DNA of 64,000 nucleotides from Sphingomonas sp. SORGH_AS_0950 (GTDB lineage: Bacteria; Pseudomonadota; Alphaproteobacteria; Sphingomonadales; Sphingomonadaceae), in the NCBI RefSeq assembly GCF_030818415.1, contig NZ_JAUTAE010000001.1, positions 2,630,001 through 2,694,000 of the forward strand, read 5' to 3'. How positions within the stretch are numbered: the first letter of the stretch is position 1; each line of letters begins with the position of its first letter. The position numbers and the translations under genes were made by a program. The notes under the pieces are model-generated. The model worked only from the letters and a program-made list of their open reading frames with translations, did not search any database and had not been told where the DNA came from. This document shows, piece after piece, positions 1 to 7,879 of this stretch.

Positions 1-1985
1 GGCGTGACGATCGCGATCCTTGACACCGGCATCGATACCTCCGGCCGTGAATTCTCCGGCCGCATCTCGGCGGATAGTACGGCCTTCGACCAGAAGATGC
101 CCGCTGCGGCACCTGCGCCGCTGAGACGATCCGCTTCGAAGTGAAGGATGTGATTGGTCACGGCACGAGGGTTGCCGGCGTCGCCGCCGGTGCCCGCGAC
201 GGCAATGGGATTCAGGGTGTGGCGCCTGATGCCACGATCCTGGCGCTCAAGATCAGCGGGCCGGACATGTCGAACGTGACGCCCACATCCGGCGCCGTGC
301 CGGAAGGAAGTGGGCCGAACCCCGCGCTGCTTGCGCCCGCCATCCGCTACGCTCTCGACAAGGGGGCGTTCGTCATCAACCTGAGCGCCAACGGGAGCGT
401 CGCCGGACAGCAGGCGATCGACCAGCGTGCAGCGATGGACGCCGTGCGACAGGCCGATCGGCTGTTCGTGCAGTCCATCTCGAATTTCACCGACGAAGAC
501 AGCTTCACCGGTCAATTCGCCGAGAACCTCATTGGCGCTGATCGTGCCAACAAGGACTGGTTCCTGTTCGCGATCGGCGTCGACCGCAACGGCGATCCGC
601 GTAGCGCCAACGGAAACCCAGGCCCGCTCGCCGATCGCATGATCGCAGCGGGCGGTAACGCCGTGCAGACCATGGATGAAAACGGCGCGATCGTGACGGT
701 GACCGGCAACAGCTTCGCTGCTCCCGCAGTCGCCGGTGCGGCGGCGCTACTCAAGCAATATTGGCCGCAGCTTGGCGGCAAGGCGATCAGCCGCATCTTG
801 CTCGACACCGCCACCGACGCCGGTGCGCCGGGCGTCGATCCGATCTTTGGCGCTGGCATTCTCAACATCGAAAAAGCGATGCAGGCGCAGGCGCCTGCTG
901 CTGCCTTCGCGGCCGCGCAGACCGTATTGGCCCGCTACTCCTCGCTTACCGTCTCGGGTCCGTTCGGTGGTGGCGCCGGTGCGGCGGCGTTGGGCGACAA
1001 GGTTTCCGGCATGACAGTGCTCGACCGTTATGGCCGGGACTTCCACATGACGGGTGCATCCGGCATCCGCGCGCAGAGCTCTGGGCTCTTGGCCGGTGCG
1101 ATGCTGACGCCGGTCGATCCGCCTTGGCTGACGCCTAACCCGACCGATGCAAGGTTCGGCTTTGTATCGCCGGCGACGACCACGGGTTATTGGCAGGGCG
1201 CGCGATCCAACCGCCCGGCTTTTGCCTCCTTTTCTCCGGCACGGGGGCAGATGGTCACGCTGGGCGCGAACGTCGCGATTGACGGAGGTGCCAGCCTTAC
1301 CGGAACGCCGTTGCGCGGGATCGGCGCGACACCGGTCGGAATGACGTCGAGCTGGAGCGGCTCGGGCTGGTCGGCATCGTTCGCCTCCGGCATCTCGCGC
1401 GATCGTCGTACCGGGCAGCGCACTATCGCAGTGACGACGCCGCTTGGGATCGGCGTGGAGCTGACCAACCTTGCCGAGCATGGCCGGGCGCTGGGGATGA
1501 GCGGCGGCTTGGACCTCGGACTGGAGGGTGCCACGACGACGATGGCGACGCTGACGATGCGGCATACCATCGCGGGGGTGGCGCTTTCGGTGCGGTCAAC
1601 GGCTGCCACCACCCACGTTTCGGGCGGATCGTCCATGATGCGCTTTGACCAGCCACTGTTGAGCACTGCCTTCGCATTCGAAGGCTCGCGCGGCCTGCTC
1701 GGTGGTATGGCAACGCTCGGTCTGTCCTCACCCCTTCGTGTTGAACGCGCGCGGGCCACTATGCTGGTACCGGTGACCTACGACTTGATGTCGGGAGCAC
1801 TGGCAACGCGGATGGCGGTGGTCGATCTGGTCCCATCGGCGCGTGAACTCGACATCGAACTGGGCTGGTCGGCGGCACTTTCGCCGATGTCGTCGCTGCG
1901 CTTCGGCATCGCCCGCGCTTTCGATGCCGGACATATCGCAGGTGCGACGGACACGGCAGGATACGTGATGCTGGTGCTGCGATGA
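1..1985 (+). pseudogene. Subtilisin-like (S8) serine protease, frameshifted and cut by the window edge
   Basis: The S8 catalytic triad is visible but split between two frames. The Asp motif (IAILDTGID) is read in frame 1 from base 1, and that frame stops at 142-144. The His motif (GHGTRVAGV) and Ser motif (GNSFAAPAVAGAAALL) are in frame 3, which is open from before base 99 to the stop at 1983-1985. Frame 3 just upstream reads CGTCAAETIRFEVKD, so a single missing base near 90-99 restores one continuous protease. The last 300 or so residues are Gly/Ala/Ser/Thr-rich and resemble the non-catalytic C-terminal part of sphingomonad S8 proteins of the autotransporter kind; this is inference. As it stands, catalytic Asp and His/Ser cannot be made in one polypeptide unless the shift is a sequencing error. 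The 5' end is outside the window. Confidence 0.8.
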
Positions 1986-2125
1986 CCTGCCACCTCGCCG
2001 CACGCGCACCGCCCGGGGGCTGACGCCGCCAGTCGGCGACAAAGCCGAACACCACCAAAACTTGCGACGTCGGCACGGCTTCCCAGCGAACGATGTCGCG
2101 CGTCCAACGAACGAGGAAAGTGAAG

Positions 2126-2764
2126 ATGACGATGATCAGAACGATGGCGATCCCGACCATGATGTTGCTGGCGATAGGCGGTACGGTCAGCGTATCGAGC
2201 GCAGCACAGCCGGTGAAGATGGCACCCAAGCCGGCCAAGACGCTCGACATTGCCGGCATCCGCCCCGGCATGAAGACGGCCGACGCAGTGGCGCTGCTGC
2301 AGCGGACGGGGTGGACAGTGCGTGCCAATCCTGGCGACAGCTGGGCAGAGGTCGTAGCGGACGCGGTTGCCCGACGGCGCGATCAGATGCCGCCGAACTC
2401 CGCAAGATCCGGCGTGTATAGCTATAGCGCCGGCAAGGGCGAAGAGAGCGTCTCGCTCAATGTCACCCCGACGCCGGACGGTGGCCGGGTCGGCCTGGTC
2501 CAATATCGGGCGCCGCAAGCTGGCCGCAGTCACGAGCAGATCCGCGCCGGGGTGATCGCGCGCTACGGACCGTCGATCTATGGCCCGCGCCAACGGGTAC
2601 TGATCGCACCGCAGGGCAAGCTCGGCGAGACGATGTCGCTCGAGGTGGACTCGACCGGCATGCGCCTGACGCTGTCGCCAAGCAGCGCGGCGGACCGTGA
2701 AGCCCGCGCGCTGGTCGACCGGGCGGTGACGGCCCGGCTCGGCGCGGTCGGCACCTCTTTTTAA
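2126..2764 (+). CDS. Putative secreted protein of unknown function (212 aa)
   Basis: I do not recognise the family. The start at 2126 is chosen over an upstream ATG (2093) because GAGGAAAG lies just before it and the protein then begins with a signal-peptide-like stretch: a short Met/Thr/Arg head, a hydrophobic core (MLLAIGGTVSVSSA) and an Ala-rich cleavage region. The mature part begins with a segment ending GIRPGMKTADAVALLQRTG, a layout seen in small periplasmic proteins in which a short helix-loop module follows the signal peptide. No cysteine, metal site or catalytic motif stands out. It is the first gene of a tight three-gene run with 2777-3232 and 3229-3654, so the three probably work together at the cell envelope. 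Confidence 0.65.
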   Translation: MTMIRTMAIPTMMLLAIGGTVSVSSAAQPVKMAPKPAKTLDIAGIRPGMKTADAVALLQRTGWTVRANPGDSWAEVVADAVARRRDQMPPNSARSGVYSYSAGKGEESVSLNVTPTPDGGRVGLVQYRAPQAGRSHEQIRAGVIARYGPSIYGPRQRVLIAPQGKLGETMSLEVDSTGMRLTLSPSSAADREARALVDRAVTARLGAVGTSF

Positions 2765-2776
2765 GCGGAGCGGCAC

Positions 2777-3232
2777 ATGCCCTACCTCATCGGCATGATC
2801 CTCGGCGATGTGCTCGGGCGGATCGGGTTCTTCCGCGCGGCGGGCGCAGCGCTGCTGCTGGGCGGGGTCGCGTTCCTCGCCTATCGTCTGGTGGCGGCGA
2901 ACCTGGACCCTACGATGGCCCATGGCGCTGCGGCGGCTGCGCCTCTGGCGTTGTTCGGCTGGGCGATCTGGCATCCGGCGGCGTCGCGCTTCCGGCTGTG
3001 GATCGTCGACGGCGTCTATCTCGCCGCCAGGCTGGCAATGTGGTGGGCCGGCATCGCTTTCGTCCTGGGTCTGGTTGCGGCTGGGTTCCGTATCGACCGC
3101 TGGCTGACTGCCGAGTGGCCGCAGGCGGCGACTGCCGCCTTTTTCTGGCTGGTGCAGCGGGCACTCGGCGCGCAGGTCGCCCGCTCGCACCGGATCATGG
3201 GCGAGCGCAGCATCATTGAGGTGGACGCATGA
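2777..3232 (+). CDS. Small integral membrane protein of unknown function (151 aa)
   Basis: Family not recognised. At least three hydrophobic segments are evident: around residues 20-40 (AAGAALLLGGVAFLAYRLV), around 50-68 (AAAAAPLALFGWAIW) and around 85-105 (AMWWAGIAFVLGLVAAGF), with a possible fourth weaker one near 118-130. The start follows a GGAG seven bases upstream. It begins 12 bp after the preceding secreted-protein gene and its stop overlaps the next start (ATGA), so it sits in the middle of a translationally coupled operon. Role unknown; an envelope or export function with its neighbours is only an inference. Confidence 0.65.
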   Translation: MPYLIGMILGDVLGRIGFFRAAGAALLLGGVAFLAYRLVAANLDPTMAHGAAAAAPLALFGWAIWHPAASRFRLWIVDGVYLAARLAMWWAGIAFVLGLVAAGFRIDRWLTAEWPQAATAAFFWLVQRALGAQVARSHRIMGERSIIEVDA

Positions 3233-3654
3233 GGTATCAGCTGACGCTGCGCATAGTCGCGGTATTGATACCCACCGTCACAGTGGCTGCCGCACCTCGA
3301 CCGGTCGTGCTGGAGGCAACGACGATGGCCGACTGGCGGTCGGCCAAACTCGACGGGACCGGTTGCTACTGGTCGCCGCGTCGGGGCGGACCGATCCACT
3401 TCGTCGCTGCCGGTAACACGGCGATGACCAAAGTCGGCGGTCGCATCGTCATCCTGAAACCACGACGCGATGCAAAGCCCCTTTTCCCGTTCACCCATGA
3501 CGCTTGGCGGGCCGATGACCTGACCATGCGAGTCGTGGATACCGCCCGGATTCGGGCGATGGGTTACGAAACGGTCACTACCGACGCGGTACTGATCGTC
3601 ACCCATCGCAACGTGACGATCCGGCTGCGCGGATCGATGATCTGCGGCTCGTAA
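3229..3654 (+). CDS. Putative periplasmic protein of unknown function (141 aa)
   Basis: Family not recognised. The N-terminus has a short signal-like hydrophobic run (IVAVLIPTVTVAAA) followed by a small, beta-rich-looking domain. Two cysteines are present, one in GTGCYWSPRRGG near residue 47 and one in the last four residues (CGS), and could pair if the protein is exported. The start codon overlaps the stop of the membrane protein before it (ATGA), so the two are probably translated together. Confidence 0.6.
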   Translation: MRYQLTLRIVAVLIPTVTVAAAPRPVVLEATTMADWRSAKLDGTGCYWSPRRGGPIHFVAAGNTAMTKVGGRIVILKPRRDAKPLFPFTHDAWRADDLTMRVVDTARIRAMGYETVTTDAVLIVTHRNVTIRLRGSMICGS

Positions 3655-3668
3655 TCCTGATGATCACG

Positions 3669-3691
3669 AAGGTTTGACCAACCTTTTCCTG
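3669..3691 (+). terminator. Weak terminator-like hairpin
   Basis: A six-base-pair stem AAGGTT/AACCTT with a five-base loop is followed by a short T run, 15 bases after the end of the three-gene run. The T tract is poor, so this is only a candidate. Confidence 0.3.
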
Positions 3692-3805
3692 CATTCGGTC
3701 GAATGACGATGCGCCTTCATCGCGAAGGCGAAGGTAGACCGGCCGGCCCGGCCGGGATGATGGTTTGGAAGGTGCCTGCGGCTGTGCCGTAGAGGCGAAA
3801 TGATG

Positions 3806-3840
3806 GTGCGGGGCCGGCGAGCAGCCCGCCGCTCCCGCAC
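3806..3840 (+). other. GC-rich hairpin in the leader of the next gene
   Basis: GTGCGGG at 3806-3812 pairs perfectly with CCCGCAC at 3834-3840, with further imperfect pairing inside. It ends 16 bases before the start at 3857, so it could be a leader structure or an operator. No protein for it is known. Confidence 0.35.
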
Positions 3841-3856
3841 AATATCAAGGACTTCC

Positions 3857-4393
3857 ATGTACATCGTAAATCGAGAGCGCGAGCTCGCAAAGGCGCGCGC
3901 GCTATCCGCCGCGCTCGCCATCGCCGAGCGCGCCAGTTGGCGGATCGACCGTTCGGTGCCGATCCTGCCCATCCCTTTCCGAAATTTCCTTCACTTCACC
4001 GCCGCCGAATTGCTGCTGGTGCCGTCGATCGAGCCGTCACGCGGGGATCTCGACACCGTCGAGCGAGGAACCCGCGTCGCCAGGTGCGACGCACTGGTGG
4101 TGAAAGCGTCGAGTATCGGCCATCGGACCATCTACTGTGCCGTCGGCGAATGGCAGCGCCACGGCACCGTCTGGCACCACGCGCGTAGGTTGTGGCTGTC
4201 ACGCAGCAACGACGGTTGGCTGGTGCCTGACCCGGCGGAGCCGGACGAGAGCGGCGCGGTTTTCCGCCTTTCCCCCGGACGTCTTCGCCCGATGATGCCG
4301 GCCCGGCTGTCCGCCGCCGATGGCGTCTGCGATCTCGCGCCGGGACTGGCGAGGGCCGACGCTTTCCTCGCTGCCGTATGGGGGGATTGCTGA
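3857..4393 (+). CDS. Protein of unknown function (178 aa)
   Basis: Not recognised. A longer reading from 3800 exists, but the start at 3857 has AAGGA upstream and leads into a regular charged helix (VNRERELAKARALSAALAIAERASW). The rest is soluble and Arg/Asp-rich, with WQRHGTVWHHARRLWLSRSNDGW near the middle. There is no signal peptide or membrane segment. The stop overlaps the next start (TGATG at 4391-4395), so it is coupled to the relaxase-like gene that follows. The two may be partners, but nothing in the sequence states a role. Confidence 0.6.
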   Translation: MYIVNRERELAKARALSAALAIAERASWRIDRSVPILPIPFRNFLHFTAAELLLVPSIEPSRGDLDTVERGTRVARCDALVVKASSIGHRTIYCAVGEWQRHGTVWHHARRLWLSRSNDGWLVPDPAEPDESGAVFRLSPGRLRPMMPARLSAADGVCDLAPGLARADAFLAAVWGDC

Positions 4394-5016
4394 TGAGCAA
4401 GCCGCTGCCCTGGATCAGCCCGTCGGACGCCGACGACATGCTCTACGATGATCCAATGGGGTCGATGCCGGATTTTGGCTACGCCTTGCTGCGCAAAACG
4501 GCAAAGGGAAAGACCAATTTAGTCGCTGATCTGGCCCGCGCAAAACTCCAACCCAGCAAACCGAACGACCACGACTGGCTAGCGGATGGCCTATGGCCGA
4601 TCACCTGCGCATCACACCGCATCTTCACGGCGCCCGGTGTCGCGGTCGAACCCGGCGTGTTGGAGGGCATCTTCCACGACTACGACGCCAAAGCGAAAGC
4701 GCATCAGAAATTGCTGGCGGTCGTGCTGACGTACCGTTTCCCGCATAGCTGGCAACCCGCCGACATCCTGTCGCTGGTCGGCACGTACGCGCTAGAAAAA
4801 CTGGCGCTGCAGCGGCGGCTGACCAGCTTGACGGTCGTCCATATGCCGGGCGACGAACTGTCCGCCCGCCGGCCCCACGCTCATGTCGTGTGCCTGTCGC
4901 GCGTTCATCGCTCGTCGGGCTGGGGCGAGGTGCATCCGGACCTCACCGCCAATAACGCGCAGTTGGACTTCCAGCAAGAATGGGAAGCTTTTTACGACAT
5001 CTGGGTGCCACGCTAG
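4393..5016 (+). CDS. Small MobA/MobL-like (HUH-type) protein, stand-alone domain (207 aa)
   Basis: Residues around 115-180 look like the core of the MobA/MobL relaxase family: a helix (ADILSLVGTYALEKLALQRR), then a strand with VVHMPGD, then RRPHAHVVCLSR and a downstream Gly. In that family the PHAHV histidines bind the metal that helps nick DNA at an origin of transfer. Here the protein is only 207 aa, with no helicase or primase domain and no obvious tyrosine-rich N-terminus of a full relaxase. It may be a minimal nuclease, a degenerate relaxase, or a different HUH-fold protein. The assignment is from motif pattern only. It overlaps the preceding gene by one base. Confidence 0.5.
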   Translation: MSKPLPWISPSDADDMLYDDPMGSMPDFGYALLRKTAKGKTNLVADLARAKLQPSKPNDHDWLADGLWPITCASHRIFTAPGVAVEPGVLEGIFHDYDAKAKAHQKLLAVVLTYRFPHSWQPADILSLVGTYALEKLALQRRLTSLTVVHMPGDELSARRPHAHVVCLSRVHRSSGWGEVHPDLTANNAQLDFQQEWEAFYDIWVPR

Positions 5017-5134
5017 CCGCGATGGCTGACCCCTTGAGGGCGGGATCCGCAGCGGTCCCGCCCGCCTGCCGGGGGCAAGAGACGAAGGAAGGAGGACGGT
5101 CCCCGATCCGGGGATGAAAATGGAGAAGACGATA

Positions 5135-5629
5135 ATGACGACCGACAAGACCGCGATCATCCGCCGCTACACCGAAGCTGTCGCTCAGATGCTGGTCGGC
5201 AGCCGCACGATGAAGCCCGGCGCGGCGATCCTCGCCGGCGAAATGGGCGGAGCCGAAGGGCGGCTGCGGATGGGCGCCATCGCGCACAGCAGCGGCAACG
5301 ATCTGGTGTATCTGGATTTTGCCGATGGCAAAGACGGCTATCACCTGTCCAGCATCACGCTGTGCGCCGTTCGCGACGGCATTTGCCACCTGCAGACCGA
5401 CTGCCGCCTGTATCTGAGCCGCAATGGATCGCGTGCGATCATTCTGCCGCAGCCCGGCATCCGCAAGGCGTACCGACTGGCGCCGGGCGAACTGATCCAA
5501 CTGGCCCACCAGCCGGCTGACCGTGATGAGGGCATCGCCCGCGCCGAGGCGCGGCTCGCCAAGCTGGTCGCTCGCGACGCAATCTTCACCGATCGTGCTG
5601 CCGTCCGGACCCGACCGCTGGCGGCCTGA
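5135..5629 (+). CDS. Protein of unknown function (164 aa)
   Basis: Not recognised. A GGAG ten bases upstream favours the start at 5135 (MTTDKTAIIRRYTEAVAQML); an ATG at 5114 in the same frame is also possible, preceded by a purine-rich GGAAGGAGGACGG further away. The protein is soluble with alternating helices and strands. It contains two cysteines, CAVRDG and CHLQTDC-like, near the middle, and a helical charged tail (DEGIARAEARLAKLVARDA). It follows the relaxase-like gene by about 120 bases in the same direction and precedes the large inverted repeat at 5704-5806. Confidence 0.55.
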   Translation: MTTDKTAIIRRYTEAVAQMLVGSRTMKPGAAILAGEMGGAEGRLRMGAIAHSSGNDLVYLDFADGKDGYHLSSITLCAVRDGICHLQTDCRLYLSRNGSRAIILPQPGIRKAYRLAPGELIQLAHQPADRDEGIARAEARLAKLVARDAIFTDRAAVRTRPLAA

Positions 5630-5703
5630 TCCAAACTGACTGACACTGTCGGCCGATCATCGCGTCGGCCGATCCTTACGGCTCAACACCCCGGTGACAG
5701 AAC

Positions 5704-5806
5704 CTCTCTACCTATAAAGCGGACGACCTCACAAATTCGGACAGCGGCCAATAAATATTTCATGCTTCTGTCCGAGAATGCCGAGCCGTCCGCTTTATAG
5801 AGTAGG
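5704..5806. promoter_or_regulatory. Large imperfect inverted repeat upstream of the sigma-like operon
   Basis: TATAAAGCGGACG at 5713-5725 is matched exactly in inverted orientation by CGTCCGCTTTATA at 5787-5799. Further in, TTCGGACAG (5736-5744) is matched by CTGTCCGAGAA (5768-5778). Together they make an approximately 37-base imperfect arm around an AT-rich loop (AATAAATATTT). This is a far larger symmetry than a usual operator. It may bind a regulator, fold in the transcript, or be a recombination or mobility end. It overlaps the first ATG of the next gene. Confidence 0.6.
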
Positions 5807-6407
5807 GGAGGCCGTCATCTCAGCCGTCACACCGACAGCAACACCGGTTCAGCCGCCCGCCGATGTCTATTCGACTGCCGAGGTTAATGCGATGCTGGAG
5901 GCAATGACGACAACCGACCACAGCTACCTGCGGCGGCGGTCTCTCTATCTGGCGCAGGGGCATTACATGCTTGCCAGTGACCTGCGGCAGGAGGCGTTCG
6001 TCCGGGCGCTTGATGGTCGTCGCCAATGTCGGCGAGGCTATCAAATCGTCCACTTCCTGATCGGGATCATGCGCAGCCTGACCTCGCAGGAACGCGAAGC
6101 CGAACGCGACGGCCTGCACCCGGTCCCGCTCGACCTCGACGACGATACGCTGGCGATGGCCTCATTGGCGCCCAGCCCGGAGCAGGTCGGGCATGATGCG
6201 CTGCATTACCGGCGGACCCTGGCCGCGATCCAGCAGTCGATCGGGAACGACCCGCAACTGGTCACCTTACTGGATGCGGTGCTCGATGGCGAGAAGGGCA
6301 TCGCCTTGCAGAACCGGCTGGGGCTCGACGCGAAGGGCCTCGCATCGTTGCGCAAGCAATTGCAGCGCAAGCTGGCGGCCGCCGCCAAGGACAGGAGCAT
6401 ACCATGA
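5778..6407 (+). CDS. Sigma-70-like regulatory protein (ECF-type layout)
   Basis: Residues about 45-115 fit sigma region 2: a helix, then DLRQEAFVRALDG, then FLIGIMRSLTSQERE, the pattern that binds the core polymerase and the -10 element. The C-terminal part (QNRLGLDAKGLASLRKQLQR) resembles region 4 but lacks a clean helix-turn-helix, so promoter recognition may be altered. The start is uncertain. The ATG at 5778 lies inside an inverted-repeat arm. A strong GGGGAGG at 5805-5811 has no standard start codon at the right distance (only an in-frame ATC at 5817). The next ATG is 5892, just before region 2. The stop overlaps the next start (ATGA). Operon mates are a coiled-coil protein and an ImmA/IrrE protease. 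Confidence 0.6.
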   Translation: MPSRPLYRVGEAVISAVTPTATPVQPPADVYSTAEVNAMLEAMTTTDHSYLRRRSLYLAQGHYMLASDLRQEAFVRALDGRRQCRRGYQIVHFLIGIMRSLTSQEREAERDGLHPVPLDLDDDTLAMASLAPSPEQVGHDALHYRRTLAAIQQSIGNDPQLVTLLDAVLDGEKGIALQNRLGLDAKGLASLRKQLQRKLAAAAKDRSIP

Positions 6408-6754
6408 CCACCGATGTGGACGAACTGATGCAGCTGCGCCTGTTGGACGACTTCCTCGACGGTGAGGATGTCGAACCTGAACTGGCCGACCTGCAGGCCG
6501 AGATCGCCCAGGCACAGCTGGCAGTGAAGAAGGCGAACCTGCGCGCGATCCGCGCCAAACTCGATGCCGGCACCGACGCCCGGGTCGTCCCGATCGATCG
6601 GGCGCGTCTCCGGGCACAACTGCAGCAAGCCATGTCGGGCGATGCCGACCTGCGCATGACGCTCGCCGCCCGTGGCAACGATGACCATGATATCGACGAC
6701 CTGATCGATGATCTCGCCGAACTCGACCACGAAGCAGGCGACCGCCCTGCGTGA
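6404..6754 (+). CDS. Small acidic coiled-coil protein, possible partner or anti-factor (116 aa)
   Basis: Not recognised by family. The protein is strongly helical and acidic: residues 10-60 read like a coiled coil (LADLQAEIAQAQLAVKKANL), and the C-terminus is rich in Asp/Glu and His (DDHDIDDLIDDLAELDHEA). It overlaps both neighbours by four bases (ATGA at 6404, GTGA at 6751), so all three proteins are probably made together. Because its neighbours are a sigma-like factor and a regulatory metalloprotease, an anti-sigma or protease-target role is a reasonable guess but is not shown by any motif. Confidence 0.55.
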   Translation: MTTDVDELMQLRLLDDFLDGEDVEPELADLQAEIAQAQLAVKKANLRAIRAKLDAGTDARVVPIDRARLRAQLQQAMSGDADLRMTLAARGNDDHDIDDLIDDLAELDHEAGDRPA

Positions 6755-7491
6755 CGGACGCGGTTGATCCGCCTGCCGAACGTCTGCTGCATGACCTCGG
6801 CATCACTGAACCGGGCGAGATCGATGTCGAGGTCATCGCCCATGCCGTGGGCGCGGCGGTGCGCTATCGTCGTCTTGGCGTTGGCGATGCGCGGATCGTC
6901 GGTCTGGGCGACCGAGCGATCATCACGGTCGACGACCGGGCCAGCCGCGTCCGGCAGCGTTTCTCCGTCGCGCATGAACTCGGTCATTGGCACCATCATC
7001 GCGGCCAACGGCTGATCTGTCATGGCGCCGCCGAACAACAGGACGGAGCGGCGGGCTGCGAGCGCGAGGCGGACGGGTATGCTGCCGGCCTGCTCATGCC
7101 TCGCTTTATGCTGGAACCATTGGTCGCTGACATCCCGATGTCATTCGATCTCGTCTATCAAGTTGTCGCCATGTTCGGCGTCAGCACGATGGCTGCTGCC
7201 TTGCGGCTTGCTGAAGTTCATCCTGCGGCATTCGCCCTCGTCGTCGAAGAAGTGGGCGGGCGCCGATGGTTCAGACGGTCAGCCGCCCTGAATCATCGTT
7301 GGTTCGTCCGGTCGACAGTTTCAGACATGAGCATGACGGCCGATCACCGTGGATTGCCTCTTCCGAATTTCCCGTTCGCCGTACGGGCGCAGCAATGGTT
7401 CCTGGGTCATGGCGTTAAAGACGCGCAAGCGCTCTACGCCATCGACCGGATGGCATGCGGTCAGGCAATCCATCTTATTTTGGTGATATAG
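6751..7491 (+). CDS. ImmA/IrrE family metallo-endopeptidase
   Basis: The zinc-protease motif is clear: FSVAHELGHWHHH (HExxH form) near residue 77, with a third ligand likely in READGYAAGLLMP about 30 residues on, and a following helix that carries the usual LMP turn of ImmA/IrrE proteins. In this family (Bacillus ImmA, Deinococcus IrrE) the enzyme cleaves a repressor or regulator and so releases a stress or excision response. The start is GTG, overlapping the stop of the coiled-coil gene. At 246 aa it is longer than bare ImmA domains; the last 100 residues have no assignment. The upstream sigma-like or coiled-coil protein is the natural candidate substrate (inference). Confidence 0.85.
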   Translation: MTDAVDPPAERLLHDLGITEPGEIDVEVIAHAVGAAVRYRRLGVGDARIVGLGDRAIITVDDRASRVRQRFSVAHELGHWHHHRGQRLICHGAAEQQDGAAGCEREADGYAAGLLMPRFMLEPLVADIPMSFDLVYQVVAMFGVSTMAAALRLAEVHPAAFALVVEEVGGRRWFRRSAALNHRWFVRSTVSDMSMTADHRGLPLPNFPFAVRAQQWFLGHGVKDAQALYAIDRMACGQAIHLILVI

Positions 7492-7879
7492 TCCGAGAGT
7501 GAGCTACAGAAGATACCTTGGTGGGACGCTACCAGTCCGCTTCGGCATTCAGATCGCATTAGCGGACGCTCGTTCCGAGTGTGTCGATCGCCTTTGTCCT
7601 TACTCTGGTCGACGAGCCTGAGGGGTGCGTGCGTCGGCGACGCCTGACTGGCGGCGCAATATTCGAGGCCGTCAGGGCGCGGGAGAGCTGCGGCGACGTG
7701 CTGATCCGCGAAGACAGCCACGCGATGGGGGGATTCGGGAAGACCAACCGATAGAGATCGAAGGGGGACGCTCGCGATGTTTAGCGTCATCTGCGATGAG
7801 GGACTGATCAAGCAGCGAGCCATTGGCAACCCAAGGGCACGTGCCGCAGACCGGATCACGCAGGCCAATCATCCCAGCG
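7492..7879. other. 388-base gap between convergent genes, with one possible 57-codon ORF
   Basis: No recognisable gene. One short open frame runs from a GTG at 7581 to TAG at 7752-7754 on the plus strand (57 codons; LTLVDEPEGCVRRRRLTGG then FEAVRARESCGDVLIRED). It reads plausibly but has no clear ribosome site. A second one from the ATG at 7777, preceded by AGGGGGA, runs 48 codons into the end of the convergent gene. Either could be remnants of decayed genes. Confidence 0.3.

Noticed and set aside
1778..3190. A minus-strand open frame of 470 codons
   Set aside because: It overlaps the protease tail and two plausible plus-strand genes, and its product is Arg/His-rich without motifs.
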